Part shown: positions 22,735 to 31,291 of the stretch, piece by piece
How the letters are laid out: the number at the start of each line of letters is the position of its first letter
How positions within the stretch are numbered: the first letter of the stretch is position 1
Origin: an uncultured Eubacteriales bacterium
GTDB lineage: Bacteria > Bacillota > Clostridia > Christensenellales > Aristaeellaceae
Assembly: GCA_902801165.1 (NCBI GenBank)
Contig: CADCHI010000026.1
Location: 1-37,562 of the forward strand
Direction of reading: 5' to 3'
Length of the DNA: 37,562 bases
Notes under the pieces: generated by a model
Databases searched by the model: none
What the model was told of the DNA's origin: nothing
The model's input: the letters and a program-made list of their open reading frames with translations, nothing else
Position numbers and translations under genes: made by a program

Positions 22735-24402
22735 TCAGACCCCGCTGGCCCCGTAGTTGGACAGCACCCGCGCGGACGGGTCGTCCACGTCGCAGCCGGG
22801 CCAGGTCCGGTTGGGCATCCAGAAGTCAACGATCATACGCGCCTGGCCGGGATAGTATCGCTCGAAGAGCTCCCGGTACAGCAGGCTCTCCTTCGTGAAC
22901 GGGCGGCAGTAGTCGTATCGCGCCGCCTTTTCGATGAACTCGGCGTCGGTATAGGTGCGCTCGGCCAGGGCCTTGAGGTCGCTGACCATCGAATGCCCCA
23001 CCGCGTCGGAGAACGCCGCCTTCTGCCGCCAGAGGATCTCGTCGGGCAGGATATGGTCGTCGGCAAACGCCTTTCGTATGAGGTACTTGCCCATGTGCGG
23101 GTGGCAATCCCGGAGGGATTGACAGTTTCCGGCAACGCCGGAAACCGTCGCCGGCAACATCGAAGATTTTGCCGCGACGCCCTGCCTGTTCATCTTCAAT
23201 TCAGGATCGATGGACATGGCGTAGCGCACGAACTTCAAGTCCCCGAAGGGCACCCGCGCCTCCAGGCTGTTCACGCTGATGCAGCGGTCCGCGCGGAGCA
23301 CGTCGTACATGTGCAGCTCGCGGACGCGCTTCTCCGCCTCCTCCTGGAAGGCCGCGGCGCTGGGGGCGAAGTCGGTGTACTTATAGCCGAACAATTCATC
23401 CGAGATTTCGCCTGTCAGCAGCACCCGGATGTCGGTGTGCTCGTGGATGTACTTGCACACCAGGTACATGCCGATGGACGCGCGGATGGTGGTGATGTCC
23501 CAGGTGCCCAGCAGCTCCACCACGGTGGGCAGCGCCTCCAGCACGTCCTTCTCGCTGATGATGACCTCGGTGTGGTCCGAGCCGATGAAGTCGGCGACCA
23601 TGCGGGCATATTTCAGGTCGATGGCGTCCACGTCCATGCCGATGGCGAAGGTGCGGATGGGCTTGTCGAGTATTTTTTGCGCGATGGCGCACACCAGCGA
23701 GGAGTCCAGCCCGCCGGAGAGCAGGAAGCCCACCGGCGCGTCGGCGTCCAGGCGCTTCTCCACGCCGTCAATCAGCAGGCGGCGCAGCTTTTGACAGATA
23801 TGATCCTCGTCCTTCATGGTGAACTGGTCCACATGGGCCGGATCGGCATAGCGGACAAACTCGCCGTCCACCCAGTAGTGTCCCGGCGGGAAGGGCAGGA
23901 TTGCATCGCACAGGCCCATCAGGTTCTTGGGCTCGCTGGCAAAGGCCGTGCCACCGTCGGGCAGCCTGCCGTAGTATAACGGGCGGATGCCGATGGGGTC
24001 CCGGGCGGCGATCAGCCGGTCAGCCTCGCCATCATAGAGGATCAGCGCGAACTCCGCGTCCAGCGTCTTGAACATCTCCACGCCGTATTCCTTGTACAGC
24101 GGCAGCAGGATCTCGCAGTCCGACGCGCTTTGGATGGGAAAGCCCTCGTCGATCAGCCGCTGGCGCAGCGGCCGGAAGCCGTACAGCTCGCCGTTGCAGA
24201 CCACATAGGATTCACCCATCTGAAACGGCTGCATGCCCTCTTTCGTCAGGCCCATGATGGCCAGACGATGAAAGCCCAGCCAGCCCCGGGGAATCTCCAC
24301 GAAGCGGCTCATGTCCGGGCCGCGGGAGACGGTGCGGTTGAAGCACGCGAGCAGCCTGTCCTTGGGGATCGTCTTGCCCTCAATGCCGAATATGGAGCAC
24401 AT
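22735..24402 (-). CDS. asnB: Asparagine synthetase (glutamine-hydrolysing)
   Basis: A 555-residue enzyme making asparagine from aspartate, ATP and glutamine. The start is fixed at 24402 because the class II amidotransferase needs Cys as residue 2 (MCSIFGIEG). The N-terminal domain has the RGPDMS and NGELYG motifs. The synthetase domain has the ATP-binding FLLSGGLDSSLVCA and the EARVPFGD motif. Compared with the E. coli type, about 32 extra residues (405-436, starting NRQGVAAK) sit between ELKM and GKYLIRKAF, encoded by palindromic DNA (separate entry). The enzyme should tolerate this because the site is a loop. It is transcribed divergently from glnA, from a strong promoter. Confidence 0.92.
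   Translation of the reverse strand: MCSIFGIEGKTIPKDRLLACFNRTVSRGPDMSRFVEIPRGWLGFHRLAIMGLTKEGMQPFQMGESYVVCNGELYGFRPLRQRLIDEGFPIQSASDCEILLPLYKEYGVEMFKTLDAEFALILYDGEADRLIAARDPIGIRPLYYGRLPDGGTAFASEPKNLMGLCDAILPFPPGHYWVDGEFVRYADPAHVDQFTMKDEDHICQKLRRLLIDGVEKRLDADAPVGFLLSGGLDSSLVCAIAQKILDKPIRTFAIGMDVDAIDLKYARMVADFIGSDHTEVIISEKDVLEALPTVVELLGTWDITTIRASIGMYLVCKYIHEHTDIRVLLTGEISDELFGYKYTDFAPSAAAFQEEAEKRVRELHMYDVLRADRCISVNSLEARVPFGDLKFVRYAMSIDPELKMNRQGVAAKSSMLPATVSGVAGNCQSLRDCHPHMGKYLIRKAFADDHILPDEILWRQKAAFSDAVGHSMVSDLKALAERTYTDAEFIEKAARYDYCRPFTKESLLYRELFERYYPGQARMIVDFWMPNRTWPGCDVDDPSARVLSNYGASGV
23095..23190. repeat. Palindromic element inserted in frame in asnB
   Basis: 96 bases (32 codons) absent from usual asnB genes. 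On the plus strand they hold CAATCCC GGA GGGATTG (23105-23121), then GTTTCCGGC AAC GCCGGAAAC (23125-23145), then a longer CGTCGC...GCGACG stem (23146-23179). Stems are perfect and loops are three bases in the first two. The length is a multiple of three and no stop is made in the gene frame. The layout matches the first element in gltB, read on the other strand relative to the gene. Confidence 0.65.
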
Positions 24403-24435
24403 ATCACGCACCGCCTTCTCTGAAAATTTGAGCGT

Positions 24436-24465
24436 ATTCTATCACGCGCCTCCGGCCTTTGTCAA
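24436..24465 (-). promoter_or_regulatory. asnB promoter
   Basis: Minus strand: -35 TTGACA (24460-24465), an 18-base spacer, and an extended -10 TGATAGAAT (TAGAAT at 24436-24441). The start would be near 24429, with the asnB ATG at 24402. Confidence 0.8.
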
Positions 24466-24486
24466 TACGGAAATGCAATTAAGAAT

Positions 24487-24514
24487 TTGTAAACTTGCAG
24501 AATTACATTATAAT
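24487..24514 (+). promoter_or_regulatory. Possible upstream glnA promoter
   Basis: TTGTAA (24487-24492), a 16-base spacer, and a perfect TATAAT (24509-24514). It would give a longer glnA leader that includes the second promoter and the attenuator hairpin. Confidence 0.45.
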
Positions 24515-24569
24515 GCCCGCAGATTTGCACGCATTCCGCATTTCTAATTCTTTTAACATTCAAAACCTC

Positions 24570-24599
24570 TTGACAGTTAGCCCATGGATATGCTATGCT
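24570..24599 (+). promoter_or_regulatory. Main glnA promoter
   Basis: A perfect -35 TTGACA (24570-24575), an 18-base spacer, and an extended -10 TGCTATGCT (TATGCT at 24594-24599). The start would be near 24606, only a few bases before the terminator hairpin at 24613. Confidence 0.75.
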
Positions 24600-24612
24600 T
24601 TGTGTGTGACAA

Positions 24613-24655
24613 GGCAAGGGCGTCGTGTTATACGACCCCCTTGCCCTTTTTATTT
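24613..24655 (+). terminator. Attenuator terminator in the glnA leader
   Basis: GGCAAGGG pairs with CCCTTGCC, with an inner GTCG/CGAC stem (24613-24645), followed by CTTTTTATTT. It stands between the strong promoter and glnA, about 85 bases before the start codon, so most transcripts would stop unless antitermination occurs. An ANTAR-domain antiterminator gene lies just downstream of glnA. A second hairpin follows at 24661-24681 (TCGCCGTG with CACGGCGA). Confidence 0.8.
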
Positions 24656-24739
24656 GGTTATCGCCGTGCCCGCCACGGCGACCCGGCCAACAGTCCTGTC
24701 GAGCCCGCTGCCTGACCAAATCCATTCGGAGGTGTAATC

Positions 24740-26071
24740 ATGAGCAAATATACCAAGGAAGATATCATCAAGCTCGTCAAGGAAGGCGACGTGGAGTTCA
24801 TCCGCATGCAGTTTACCGACATCTTCGGCCAGCTGAAGAACGTGGCCATCACCGCCAGCCAGATCGAGAAGGCCGTGAACAACGAGATCATGATCGACGG
24901 CAGCTCCATCGAGGGCTTCGTGCGCATCAACGAATCCGACCAGTACCTGCGGCCCGACCTGGACACCTTCGCCATCCTCCCCTGGCGGCCCCAGCACGGC
25001 AAGGTGGCGCGGCTGATCTGCGACGTGTACAACCCGGACGGCACCCCCTTCATGGGCGACCCCCGCGGCACGCTGAAGCGCATCCTGAAGAAGGCCGCCG
25101 ACATGGGCTACAGCTTCAACGTGGGCCCGGAGATGGAGTTCTTCCTGTTCCAGACCGACGAGCAGGGCCGGCCGACCACCACGACTGCCGACGAGGCGGG
25201 CTACTTCGACCTGGGTCCCCTGGACCACGGCGAGAGCACCCGGCGGGAGATCTGCATGGCGCTGGAGCAGATGGGCTTTGAGATCGAGGCCAGCCACCAC
25301 GAAGTGGCCGCGGGTCAGCACGAGATCGACTTCAAGTATGCCGATGCCCTGACCGCCGCCGACAACATCATGACCTTCAAGCTGGCGGTGAAGACCCTGG
25401 CCCAGAAGAACGGCCTGCACGCCACGTTCATGCCCAAGCCGGTGTTCGGCATCAACGGCAGCGGCATGCACACCAACATGAGCTTGTTCAAGGACGGCAA
25501 GAACGTGTTCGCCGACCCGTCCGATTCCAGGGGTTTGAGCAAAGAGGCTTATTCCTTCATCGCCGGCATCCTCAGGCACGTGCGGGGCATGGCGGCCATC
25601 ACCAACCCGCTGGTGAACAGCTACAAGCGGCTGGTGCCGGGCTACGAGGCCCCCTGCTACCTGGCCTGGAGCGCCAGCAACCGCTCGGCCCTGATCCGCA
25701 TTCCCGCGTCCCGGGGCATGGGCACCCGCGTGGAACTGCGCTGCCCGGACCCGTCCTGCAACCCCTACCTGAACATGGCGGTGTGCCTGGCGGCGGGCCT
25801 GGACGGCATCGAAAAGGGCCTGACCCCGCCGGACGAGATCACCGAGAACATCTTCGCCATGGACGCCGCCACCCGCGCGGCCAAGGGCATCGAGAGCCTA
25901 CCGGGGACGCTGCACGAGGCCGTGAAGTGCCTGAAGGCCGACGAGGTCATTTGCGAGGCACTGGGCGAGCACGTGCTCTCCCAGTACGTCGAGGGCAAGG
26001 AGAAGGAGTGGGACGCCTACCGGACGCACGTGAGCTCGTGGGAAATTGACAGATACCTGGTCATGTACTGA
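24740..26071 (+). CDS. glnA: Glutamine synthetase, type I (alpha subtype)
   Basis: A 443-residue GS-I enzyme that forms glutamine from glutamate, ammonia and ATP; it assembles as a dodecamer. Recognisable stretches are [33 protein letters not shown], the ATP-binding [17 protein letters not shown] and [20 protein letters not shown]. The length of about 440 and the lack of the adenylylation-Tyr loop place it in the GS-I alpha group, regulated by feedback and transcription rather than adenylylation. GGAGGTG lies before the ATG. Its leader carries a terminator, and the next gene encodes an ANTAR antiterminator. It is the first gene of the run glnA, ANTAR, gltB, gltD, perhaps pyrG. Confidence 0.95.
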   Translation: MSKYTKEDIIKLVKEGDVEFIRMQFTDIFGQLKNVAITASQIEKAVNNEIMIDGSSIEGFVRINESDQYLRPDLDTFAILPWRPQHGKVARLICDVYNPDGTPFMGDPRGTLKRILKKAADMGYSFNVGPEMEFFLFQTDEQGRPTTTTADEAGYFDLGPLDHGESTRREICMALEQMGFEIEASHHEVAAGQHEIDFKYADALTAADNIMTFKLAVKTLAQKNGLHATFMPKPVFGINGSGMHTNMSLFKDGKNVFADPSDSRGLSKEAYSFIAGILRHVRGMAAITNPLVNSYKRLVPGYEAPCYLAWSASNRSALIRIPASRGMGTRVELRCPDPSCNPYLNMAVCLAAGLDGIEKGLTPPDEITENIFAMDAATRAAKGIESLPGTLHEAVKCLKADEVICEALGEHVLSQYVEGKEKEWDAYRTHVSSWEIDRYLVMY

Positions 26072-26081
26072 ACATGATTGT

Positions 26082-26165
26082 GGAATAAGGGGACGGTTCC
26101 TAAGGGGACGGTTCCTTGTTCCACTCCCGATCAAAAATGGAATAAGGAACCGTCCCTATATTCCA
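26082..26165. repeat. Direct and inverted repeat between glnA and the ANTAR gene
   Basis: AAGGGGACGGTTCC occurs at 26087-26100 and again at 26102-26115. Its complement is at 26139-26157 (GGAATAAGGAACCGTCCCT). The second copy forms the better stem (about 19 pairs with one mismatch), but both copies compete for the same partner, so two alternative hairpins can form. GGAACCGTCCC-type repeats recur between genes in clostridia, as I recall. It may be a dispersed repeat, a partial terminator after glnA or a regulatory structure. Confidence 0.6.
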
Positions 26166-26181
26166 AACAGGAGGTGGCAGT

Positions 26182-26703
26182 ATGCCGAGGATCGTGATCG
26201 CAGGCACATCGGAAGTCAGCCGCGCACAGCTCTCCCGGCTGCTGGCTTCCTCCGGATATGCGGTGTTCCGTCTCTGCGCCTCGGAGGGCGAGCTGCGGCG
26301 GACGCTGAATGAATGCGAGGACGGCATCGCGCTCATGGCCGGCATCCAGCCGGACGACATCGCCGCTGATTTCGGGGAACGCTTCCAGTTTCTCCTGATC
26401 GGCAGGCCGGAGGCGCTCTCCGCCTGCGAATCGCCCCGGGTATTCAAGCTGGCCTATCCCTGTCCCGGCAGCACGGTGATCGGGGCGGTGGAGATGCTTT
26501 CCCAGCTGCACGCCATGCGCCTGCCCCACAGAAGCGGCGGGGACAAGGCGCTGGTGGAAGACGCCAAGCGCCTGCTGATGGACAGGTACCAAATCGACGA
26601 GCCGGAGGCCCATCGGCGCATGCAGCGCTACGCCATGGCACACAACGTGAAGATGACGGACTATGCCGCGCAGTTGTTACAAGGGGGTTCCAACGATGGT
26701 TGA
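26182..26703 (+). CDS. ANTAR-domain transcription antiterminator
   Basis: A 173-residue protein. Residues 1-120 resemble a receiver domain (RIVIAGTSEVSRAQLSRLLASSGY) but lack the phosphoacceptor Asp: the expected site reads IALMAGIQPDD. It is thus a pseudo-receiver. The C-terminal part is an ANTAR domain of three helices (DKALVEDAKRLLMDRY, DEPEAHRRMQRYAMAH, KMTDYAAQLLQ), which binds paired hairpins in leader RNA and prevents termination. Clostridial glnA genes are often followed by such a gene (nitR), and it is thought to control nitrogen genes. The likely targets here are the terminators before glnA and before amt. AGGAGG lies upstream. Its end overlaps the gltB start by eight bases. Confidence 0.85.
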   Translation: MPRIVIAGTSEVSRAQLSRLLASSGYAVFRLCASEGELRRTLNECEDGIALMAGIQPDDIAADFGERFQFLLIGRPEALSACESPRVFKLAYPCPGSTVIGAVEMLSQLHAMRLPHRSGGDKALVEDAKRLLMDRYQIDEPEAHRRMQRYAMAHNVKMTDYAAQLLQGGSNDG

Positions 26704-29700
26704 CCAGCAATACCCACTCTACCACCCCGAACTGGAGCATGAATCCTGCGGCGTCGGCGCGATCGTCGATCTCAGCGGCCGCGCCACCCACCGCACCGTG
26801 GACCAGGCGCTCACCATCGTGGAACGCCTGGCCCATCGCGCAGGTTCAGACGCCCTGGGCACCACCGGCGACGGCGTGGGCATCATGACCCAGCTGCCCC
26901 ACGAATTCTTCACCGCATGGGCGCGGGAGGAAGGCATATCCCTCGGCAAGCCCGGCGACTACGGCGTCGGGATGTTCTTTTTGCCGGAGGATGAAGTGGG
27001 TGTTTCCAATACCTGCCGCATATTCGACCAGCTGGCGGTATCGGAGGGCATCCCCGTGCTGGGCTGGCGGGATGTCCCCTGCCACCCAGCCCAGCTTGGC
27101 GCGGGCGCACGCAGGACCATGCCCCGCATCCGGCAGTGCTTTTTGAAGCGGCCCACAGGCATCGCTTCGGGATCGGACTTTGACAGAAGGCTGTACGTCC
27201 TGCGCCGGGTGTTTGAAAAGCAGGACACGGACACCTACATCTGTTCGCTGTCCTCCCGCACCATCGTGTACAAGGGCATGATGCTGGTGAGCCAGCTTCG
27301 GTCCTTCTACGATGATCTCCAGGACGTGCGCTATGTGTCGCAGATGGCCATGGTGCACTCCCGCTTCTCCACGAACACCTTCCCCAGCTGGTCCAAGGCC
27401 CACCCCCAGCGGATGCTCCTGCACAACGGCGAGATCAACACCATCCGCGGCAACCACGACCGCATGAAGGCCCGGGAGGAGACCATGCGCTCGGCCATCA
27501 TGGGGGAATCCATGCGTCGCGTGCTGCCCGTGGTGGACCCCGACGGCAGCGATTCCCAAATGCTGGACAACACGCTGGAATTCCTGGCCATGAACGGCTT
27601 TCCGCTGCCGCTGGCGGGCATGGTATTGTTGCCCGAGCCCTGGCAGGGCGAGAAGGACGAGAAGCCCTGGCACGACCTGTACCGCTGCTACGCCACGATG
27701 ATGGAGCCCTGGGACGGCCCTGCCGCCATCCTCTATTCCGACGGCGACAGCGTGTGCGCGTCGCTGGACCGGAACGGACTGCGCCCGCTGCGCTGCGCCT
27801 TGACCGACGACCGGCGGCTGATCCTGTCCTCGGAGGCCGGGGTACTATATGAAGAAAACGCCCATATCCGCCGCCGTTGGAAGCTCAAGGGCGGGGACGT
27901 GCTAATGGCGGACCTGCGCACCGGCGAACTGCTGGAATCGGAAGCGCTGAAGACGTCTTACGCCAAACAGCATCCGTATGGGGAATGGGTGAAACAGATT
28001 GTCAGACTGGACGACCTGCCTGAGGCCCCTGTGAATGACAAGATTGATGATGTCCAAATCCTCTGCAAGGCCTTCGGCTACGCTTACGAGGACGTTCAGG
28101 ACATCATCCTTCCCATGGCTCAAACCGGGCAGGAGCCCATCGTGTCCATGGGCGCGGACGAGCCATTGGCCGCGCTGTCGAAGGCCCATCCGCCGCTGTA
28201 CGATTATTTCAAGCAGCGCTTCGCCCAGGTGACCAACCCGCCCATCGACGCGCTGCGGGAGGCCTGCAAGACGGACTGCTCCATCTATATCGGCGACGAT
28301 GGCAACCTGCTGTCCCACGATGCCGACAACTGCACCGTGCTGGAGCTGCCCTCGCCGGTGCTGACGGAGGCGGAATTGCAGCGCATCCGCAACATTGACC
28401 ATCCCTCCTTCACCGTGCGGGCAGTCTCCCTGCTCTATCCGGTCAATACGCGCCTTCGCCAGGCCATGCGGGACTTCTTCGCGGCCTGCGACGCGGCCTG
28501 CGCGGACGGCGCGAACATCCTCATACTGTCCGACCGGGGCGTGGACGCCGGACACCTGGCCATCCCCTCGCTGCTGGCGGTCTCCGCGCTGGAGCAGCAC
28601 CTGATCCACATCAAGAAGCGCACGAAGGTCTCCGTCATCCTGGAGAGCGGCGAGCCCCGGGACACCCACCAGCTGGCCATGCTGATCGCCTACGGCGCGC
28701 GGGCGGTGAACCCGTACCTGGCCCACGCGGTCATCCGGGAGCATTTGGACGGCGAGGCCATCCAGAAATACAATAAGGCCCTGACCGCGGGCGTCTTGAA
28801 GATCGCCTCCAAGATGGGCGTTTCCACGCTGCAGGCCTATCAGAGCGCCCAGCTCTTCGAGGCCGTGGGGCTGGACGGGCAATTCGTCGATCAGTATTTC
28901 ACCAATACGCCCTGCTCTCTGGGCGGCAGGGGGCTGCACGACGTGGAATCCGACAGCCGGTATCACCACGACCAGGCGTTCCGGAATCCCCTTCATGCGG
29001 GCCTGGCCAGCGTCGGACGCCACAAGCTGCGCACCGGCGAAGGGGCTGAGGAACACCTGTACAGCCCGAGGGTCATCCACCTGCTCCAGCAGGCGGTCTG
29101 GACAAACGACAGGGCAAAGTTCGACGAGTACGCCAAGCTGGTGGAGCAAGACGGCCCGCGCACCATCCGCGCGTCGCTGGATTTCAACTACGGGGTGTGC
29201 AACCCCGTGCCGCTGGACGAGGTGGAGCCTGTCGAGAGGATCGTCAGGCGCTTCAAGACCGGCGCGATGTCCTATGGCTCCATCTCCCAAGAGGCCCACG
29301 AGTGCATGGCGAAGGCGATGAACCACCTGGGCGGCAAGTCCAACAGCGGCGAAGGCGGCGAGCTGCCGGAGCGCTTCGGCACGGAACTCAACTCCGCCAT
29401 CAAGCAGGTGGCCTCCGGGCGCTTCGGCGTGACCCGGGAGTATCTGCTGTCCGCGAGGGAGATTCAGATCAAGATGGCCCAAGGCGCGAAGCCCGGCGAG
29501 GGCGGACACCTGCCCGGGGCAAAGGTGACGGAAAGCGTGGCGAAGACCCGCTGCTCCACCCCCGGCATATCATTGATCTCTCCCCCGCCGCATCACGACA
29601 TCTATTCGATTGAAGACCTCGCCGAATTGATATACGATCTGCAGGTGGCTTGCCATAATCCCGGATTATGCCAAGCCAGTTCAGCGCAAGGCGCTGAACC

Positions 29701-31291
29701 GCGAAACCCAGGGTTTCGCGCCTCATGCGCGAACGAAGGCGCGAAGATCACTGTGAAGCTGGTGTCCTCCACCGGCGTGGGCACCATCGCCAGCGGCGTG
29801 GCCAAGGCCGGGGCGGGCGGCATCCTGATCTCCGGCGGCGAGGGCGGCACCGGCGCGGCCCCCATGTCCAGCGTCCATCACGCGGGGCTTCCCTGGGAGA
29901 TCGGCCTGGCCGAGACCCACCAGGTGCTTTGTCGGAACCGCCTGCGCCAGACCGTGACGCTGGAGACCGACGGCAAGCTGATGTCCGGCCACGACGTGGC
30001 CGTGGCGCTGCTGCTGGGGGCGGAGGAATTCGGCTTCGCCACCGCGCCGCTGATCACCATGGGCTGCCGCATGATGCGCGTGTGCCACCTGGGCACCTGT
30101 CCCTTTGGCGTGGCGACCCAGGACCCCGAGCTGCGCAAGCGGTTCGTCGGCAAGCCGGAATACGTGGAGCGCTTCATGATCTTCGTGGCGCAGCAGTTGC
30201 GGGAGATCATGGCATGGCTCGGCGCTCGGACGGTGAACGAGCTGGTAGGCCGAAGCGACCTTTTGAAGATGAAGGACGACGCCGAAATGGACCTCTCTGC
30301 CCTGATCGGCTTTAGCCGGAATACCCACTTCCAGCCGGAATCGAAATACGATTTCAAGCTGCATGAGCGCATGGACGCGCGGCTGGTACAGGACTACGCC
30401 CCGCGTCCTCGCTGGCGCGGGCCGCGGGAATCCTGCCCTTCGGGCAGCGCCGAGCGAACGGGCGCGTCTTGGGCTCCGCCCGGCGCTTGCGCCTTCAGTC
30501 CGGCTTTGCTGGACGCTATTCACGTTCAACTGACCACCACCGACCGGGCCTTCGGCGCGCTGCTCAGGGGCGAGCGCCACATCCAGGCCCAGGGCTGCGG
30601 CGGCCAGAGCTTCGGCGCGTTCCTTCCGAGGGGCCAGAGCATCGCGCTCTACGGCGTGGCCAACGACTACCTGGGCAAGGGCCTCTCCGGCGGCACACTG
30701 GCCATCTGTCCCCCCGCAGACGCGGTGTGGAACCCAGGGGACACCTTGATCGGCAACGTCGCCCTCTACGGCGCGACCAGCGGCCATGCCTTCATCGCGG
30801 GCATGGCGGGCGAGCGCTTCGCCGTGCGCAATTCCGGCGCGTGGGCCGTCGTAGAGGGCGTGGGCGACCACGGCTGCGAGTACATGACCGGCGGCCGCGT
30901 GGTGGTGCTGGGGCCGGTGGGCGCCAACTTCGGCGCGGGCATGTCCGGCGGCATCGCCTGGGTGCTGGACGAGGAAGGGATGCTGGAACGGCGCGTCAAC
31001 GGCGGCCTGGTGCGGGTACATGAAGTCACCCGCGAGCAGGCCGGGGAGCTGCGTCAACTGCTGGAGATGCACCTGGAGGCCACGGGCTCCGTCAAAGCCG
31101 AGGCAATCCTCGCGGACTTCGAGGCGTGGCTGCCAAGGTTCAAAGCCGTCATATCGGACGAATACCTGAACTATCTGAGCGACCGGCGCAGCCGGACTGA
31201 GGGTGCAAGCGCAGTCGAAGACAAGACGCGCCCAAAACCCGCAGCCTGTTCCAGCGAGGACGCGGGGCGTTTGAAAGGGAGGCGTGATTGA
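26696..31291 (+). CDS. gltB: Glutamate synthase, large subunit
   Basis: A 1531-residue enzyme that moves the glutamine amide to 2-oxoglutarate. The start at 26696 gives a 17-residue propeptide before the nucleophile Cys18 (HESCGVGAI), and GGGGG lies upstream. In order come the class II amidotransferase domain, the central domain, the FMN-binding synthase domain (GEGGELPERFG, GVGTIASGVAKAGA) and the 3Fe-4S motif C1124x5C1130x4C1135 (CRMMRVCHLGTC), then the beta-helix domain with its GGxxxGG turns. Three stretches are foreign to the family: about 986-1013, 1234-1270 and the C-terminal 1497-1531, all encoded by palindromic DNA (separate entries). It works with GltD, whose ATG overlaps its stop by one base. 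Confidence 0.93.
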   Translation: MVDQQYPLYHPELEHESCGVGAIVDLSGRATHRTVDQALTIVERLAHRAGSDALGTTGDGVGIMTQLPHEFFTAWAREEGISLGKPGDYGVGMFFLPEDEVGVSNTCRIFDQLAVSEGIPVLGWRDVPCHPAQLGAGARRTMPRIRQCFLKRPTGIASGSDFDRRLYVLRRVFEKQDTDTYICSLSSRTIVYKGMMLVSQLRSFYDDLQDVRYVSQMAMVHSRFSTNTFPSWSKAHPQRMLLHNGEINTIRGNHDRMKAREETMRSAIMGESMRRVLPVVDPDGSDSQMLDNTLEFLAMNGFPLPLAGMVLLPEPWQGEKDEKPWHDLYRCYATMMEPWDGPAAILYSDGDSVCASLDRNGLRPLRCALTDDRRLILSSEAGVLYEENAHIRRRWKLKGGDVLMADLRTGELLESEALKTSYAKQHPYGEWVKQIVRLDDLPEAPVNDKIDDVQILCKAFGYAYEDVQDIILPMAQTGQEPIVSMGADEPLAALSKAHPPLYDYFKQRFAQVTNPPIDALREACKTDCSIYIGDDGNLLSHDADNCTVLELPSPVLTEAELQRIRNIDHPSFTVRAVSLLYPVNTRLRQAMRDFFAACDAACADGANILILSDRGVDAGHLAIPSLLAVSALEQHLIHIKKRTKVSVILESGEPRDTHQLAMLIAYGARAVNPYLAHAVIREHLDGEAIQKYNKALTAGVLKIASKMGVSTLQAYQSAQLFEAVGLDGQFVDQYFTNTPCSLGGRGLHDVESDSRYHHDQAFRNPLHAGLASVGRHKLRTGEGAEEHLYSPRVIHLLQQAVWTNDRAKFDEYAKLVEQDGPRTIRASLDFNYGVCNPVPLDEVEPVERIVRRFKTGAMSYGSISQEAHECMAKAMNHLGGKSNSGEGGELPERFGTELNSAIKQVASGRFGVTREYLLSAREIQIKMAQGAKPGEGGHLPGAKVTESVAKTRCSTPGISLISPPPHHDIYSIEDLAELIYDLQVACHNPGLCQASSAQGAEPRNPGFRASCANEGAKITVKLVSSTGVGTIASGVAKAGAGGILISGGEGGTGAAPMSSVHHAGLPWEIGLAETHQVLCRNRLRQTVTLETDGKLMSGHDVAVALLLGAEEFGFATAPLITMGCRMMRVCHLGTCPFGVATQDPELRKRFVGKPEYVERFMIFVAQQLREIMAWLGARTVNELVGRSDLLKMKDDAEMDLSALIGFSRNTHFQPESKYDFKLHERMDARLVQDYAPRPRWRGPRESCPSGSAERTGASWAPPGACAFSPALLDAIHVQLTTTDRAFGALLRGERHIQAQGCGGQSFGAFLPRGQSIALYGVANDYLGKGLSGGTLAICPPADAVWNPGDTLIGNVALYGATSGHAFIAGMAGERFAVRNSGAWAVVEGVGDHGCEYMTGGRVVVLGPVGANFGAGMSGGIAWVLDEEGMLERRVNGGLVRVHEVTREQAGELRQLLEMHLEATGSVKAEAILADFEAWLPRFKAVISDEYLNYLSDRRSRTEGASAVEDKTRPKPAACSSEDAGRLKGRRD
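29645..29735. repeat. First palindromic element in frame in gltB
   Basis: Three perfect triloop hairpins in a row: CATAATC CCG GATTATG (29654-29670), GTTCAGCGC AAG GCGCTGAAC (29679-29699) and CGCGAAACC CAG GGTTTCGCG (29700-29720). They encode about 28 residues (CHNPGLCQASSAQGAEPRNP and onward) between LIYDLQVA and GAKITVKLVS, where other GltB proteins run straight through. The frame is kept. Structure and spacing match the element in asnB, on the opposite strand relative to the gene. Confidence 0.7.
30396..30516 (-). repeat. Second palindromic element in frame in gltB
   Basis: About 120 bases encoding a Pro/Arg/Gly/Ser-rich stretch (APRPRWRGPRESCPSGSAER and onward) between DARLVQDY and ALLDAIHVQLTT. 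It includes the hairpins CTGCCC TTC GGGCAG (30433-30447) and GTCCGGC TTT GCTGGAC (30498-30514). Read on the minus strand it aligns with the element in pyrG: both have a GGACTGA...GCAAGCGCC segment, a GCCCGAAGGGCA...GAT.CCCGCGG segment and a CGCGGGGCG end. It also aligns with the gltB tail. Strand is given relative to those copies. Confidence 0.75.
31188..31270 (+). repeat. Third palindromic element, forming the GltB C-terminus
   Basis: The last 35 or so codons of gltB (RRSRTEGASAVEDKTRPKPA and onward) are encoded by a copy of the same family. GCCGGACTGAGGGTGCAAGC matches the reverse strand of the second element, and the end CCAGCGAGGACGCGGGGCG is identical to it. The middle is diverged. The family orientation is opposite to the second gltB element, and the element supplies the stop codon region of the gene. 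Confidence 0.7.

Noticed and set aside
23101-23180. Sequencing or assembly error as the cause of the asnB insert
   Set aside because: The insert length is a multiple of three, has clean palindromic structure and a parallel in gltB. An error would not be expected to give this, though raw reads would settle it.
24613-24681. Classic ANTAR two-hexaloop RNA motif in the glnA leader
   Set aside because: The loops seen (seven and five bases) do not fit the usual AxxGxx hexaloops by eye, so the motif is not claimed even though attenuation is likely.
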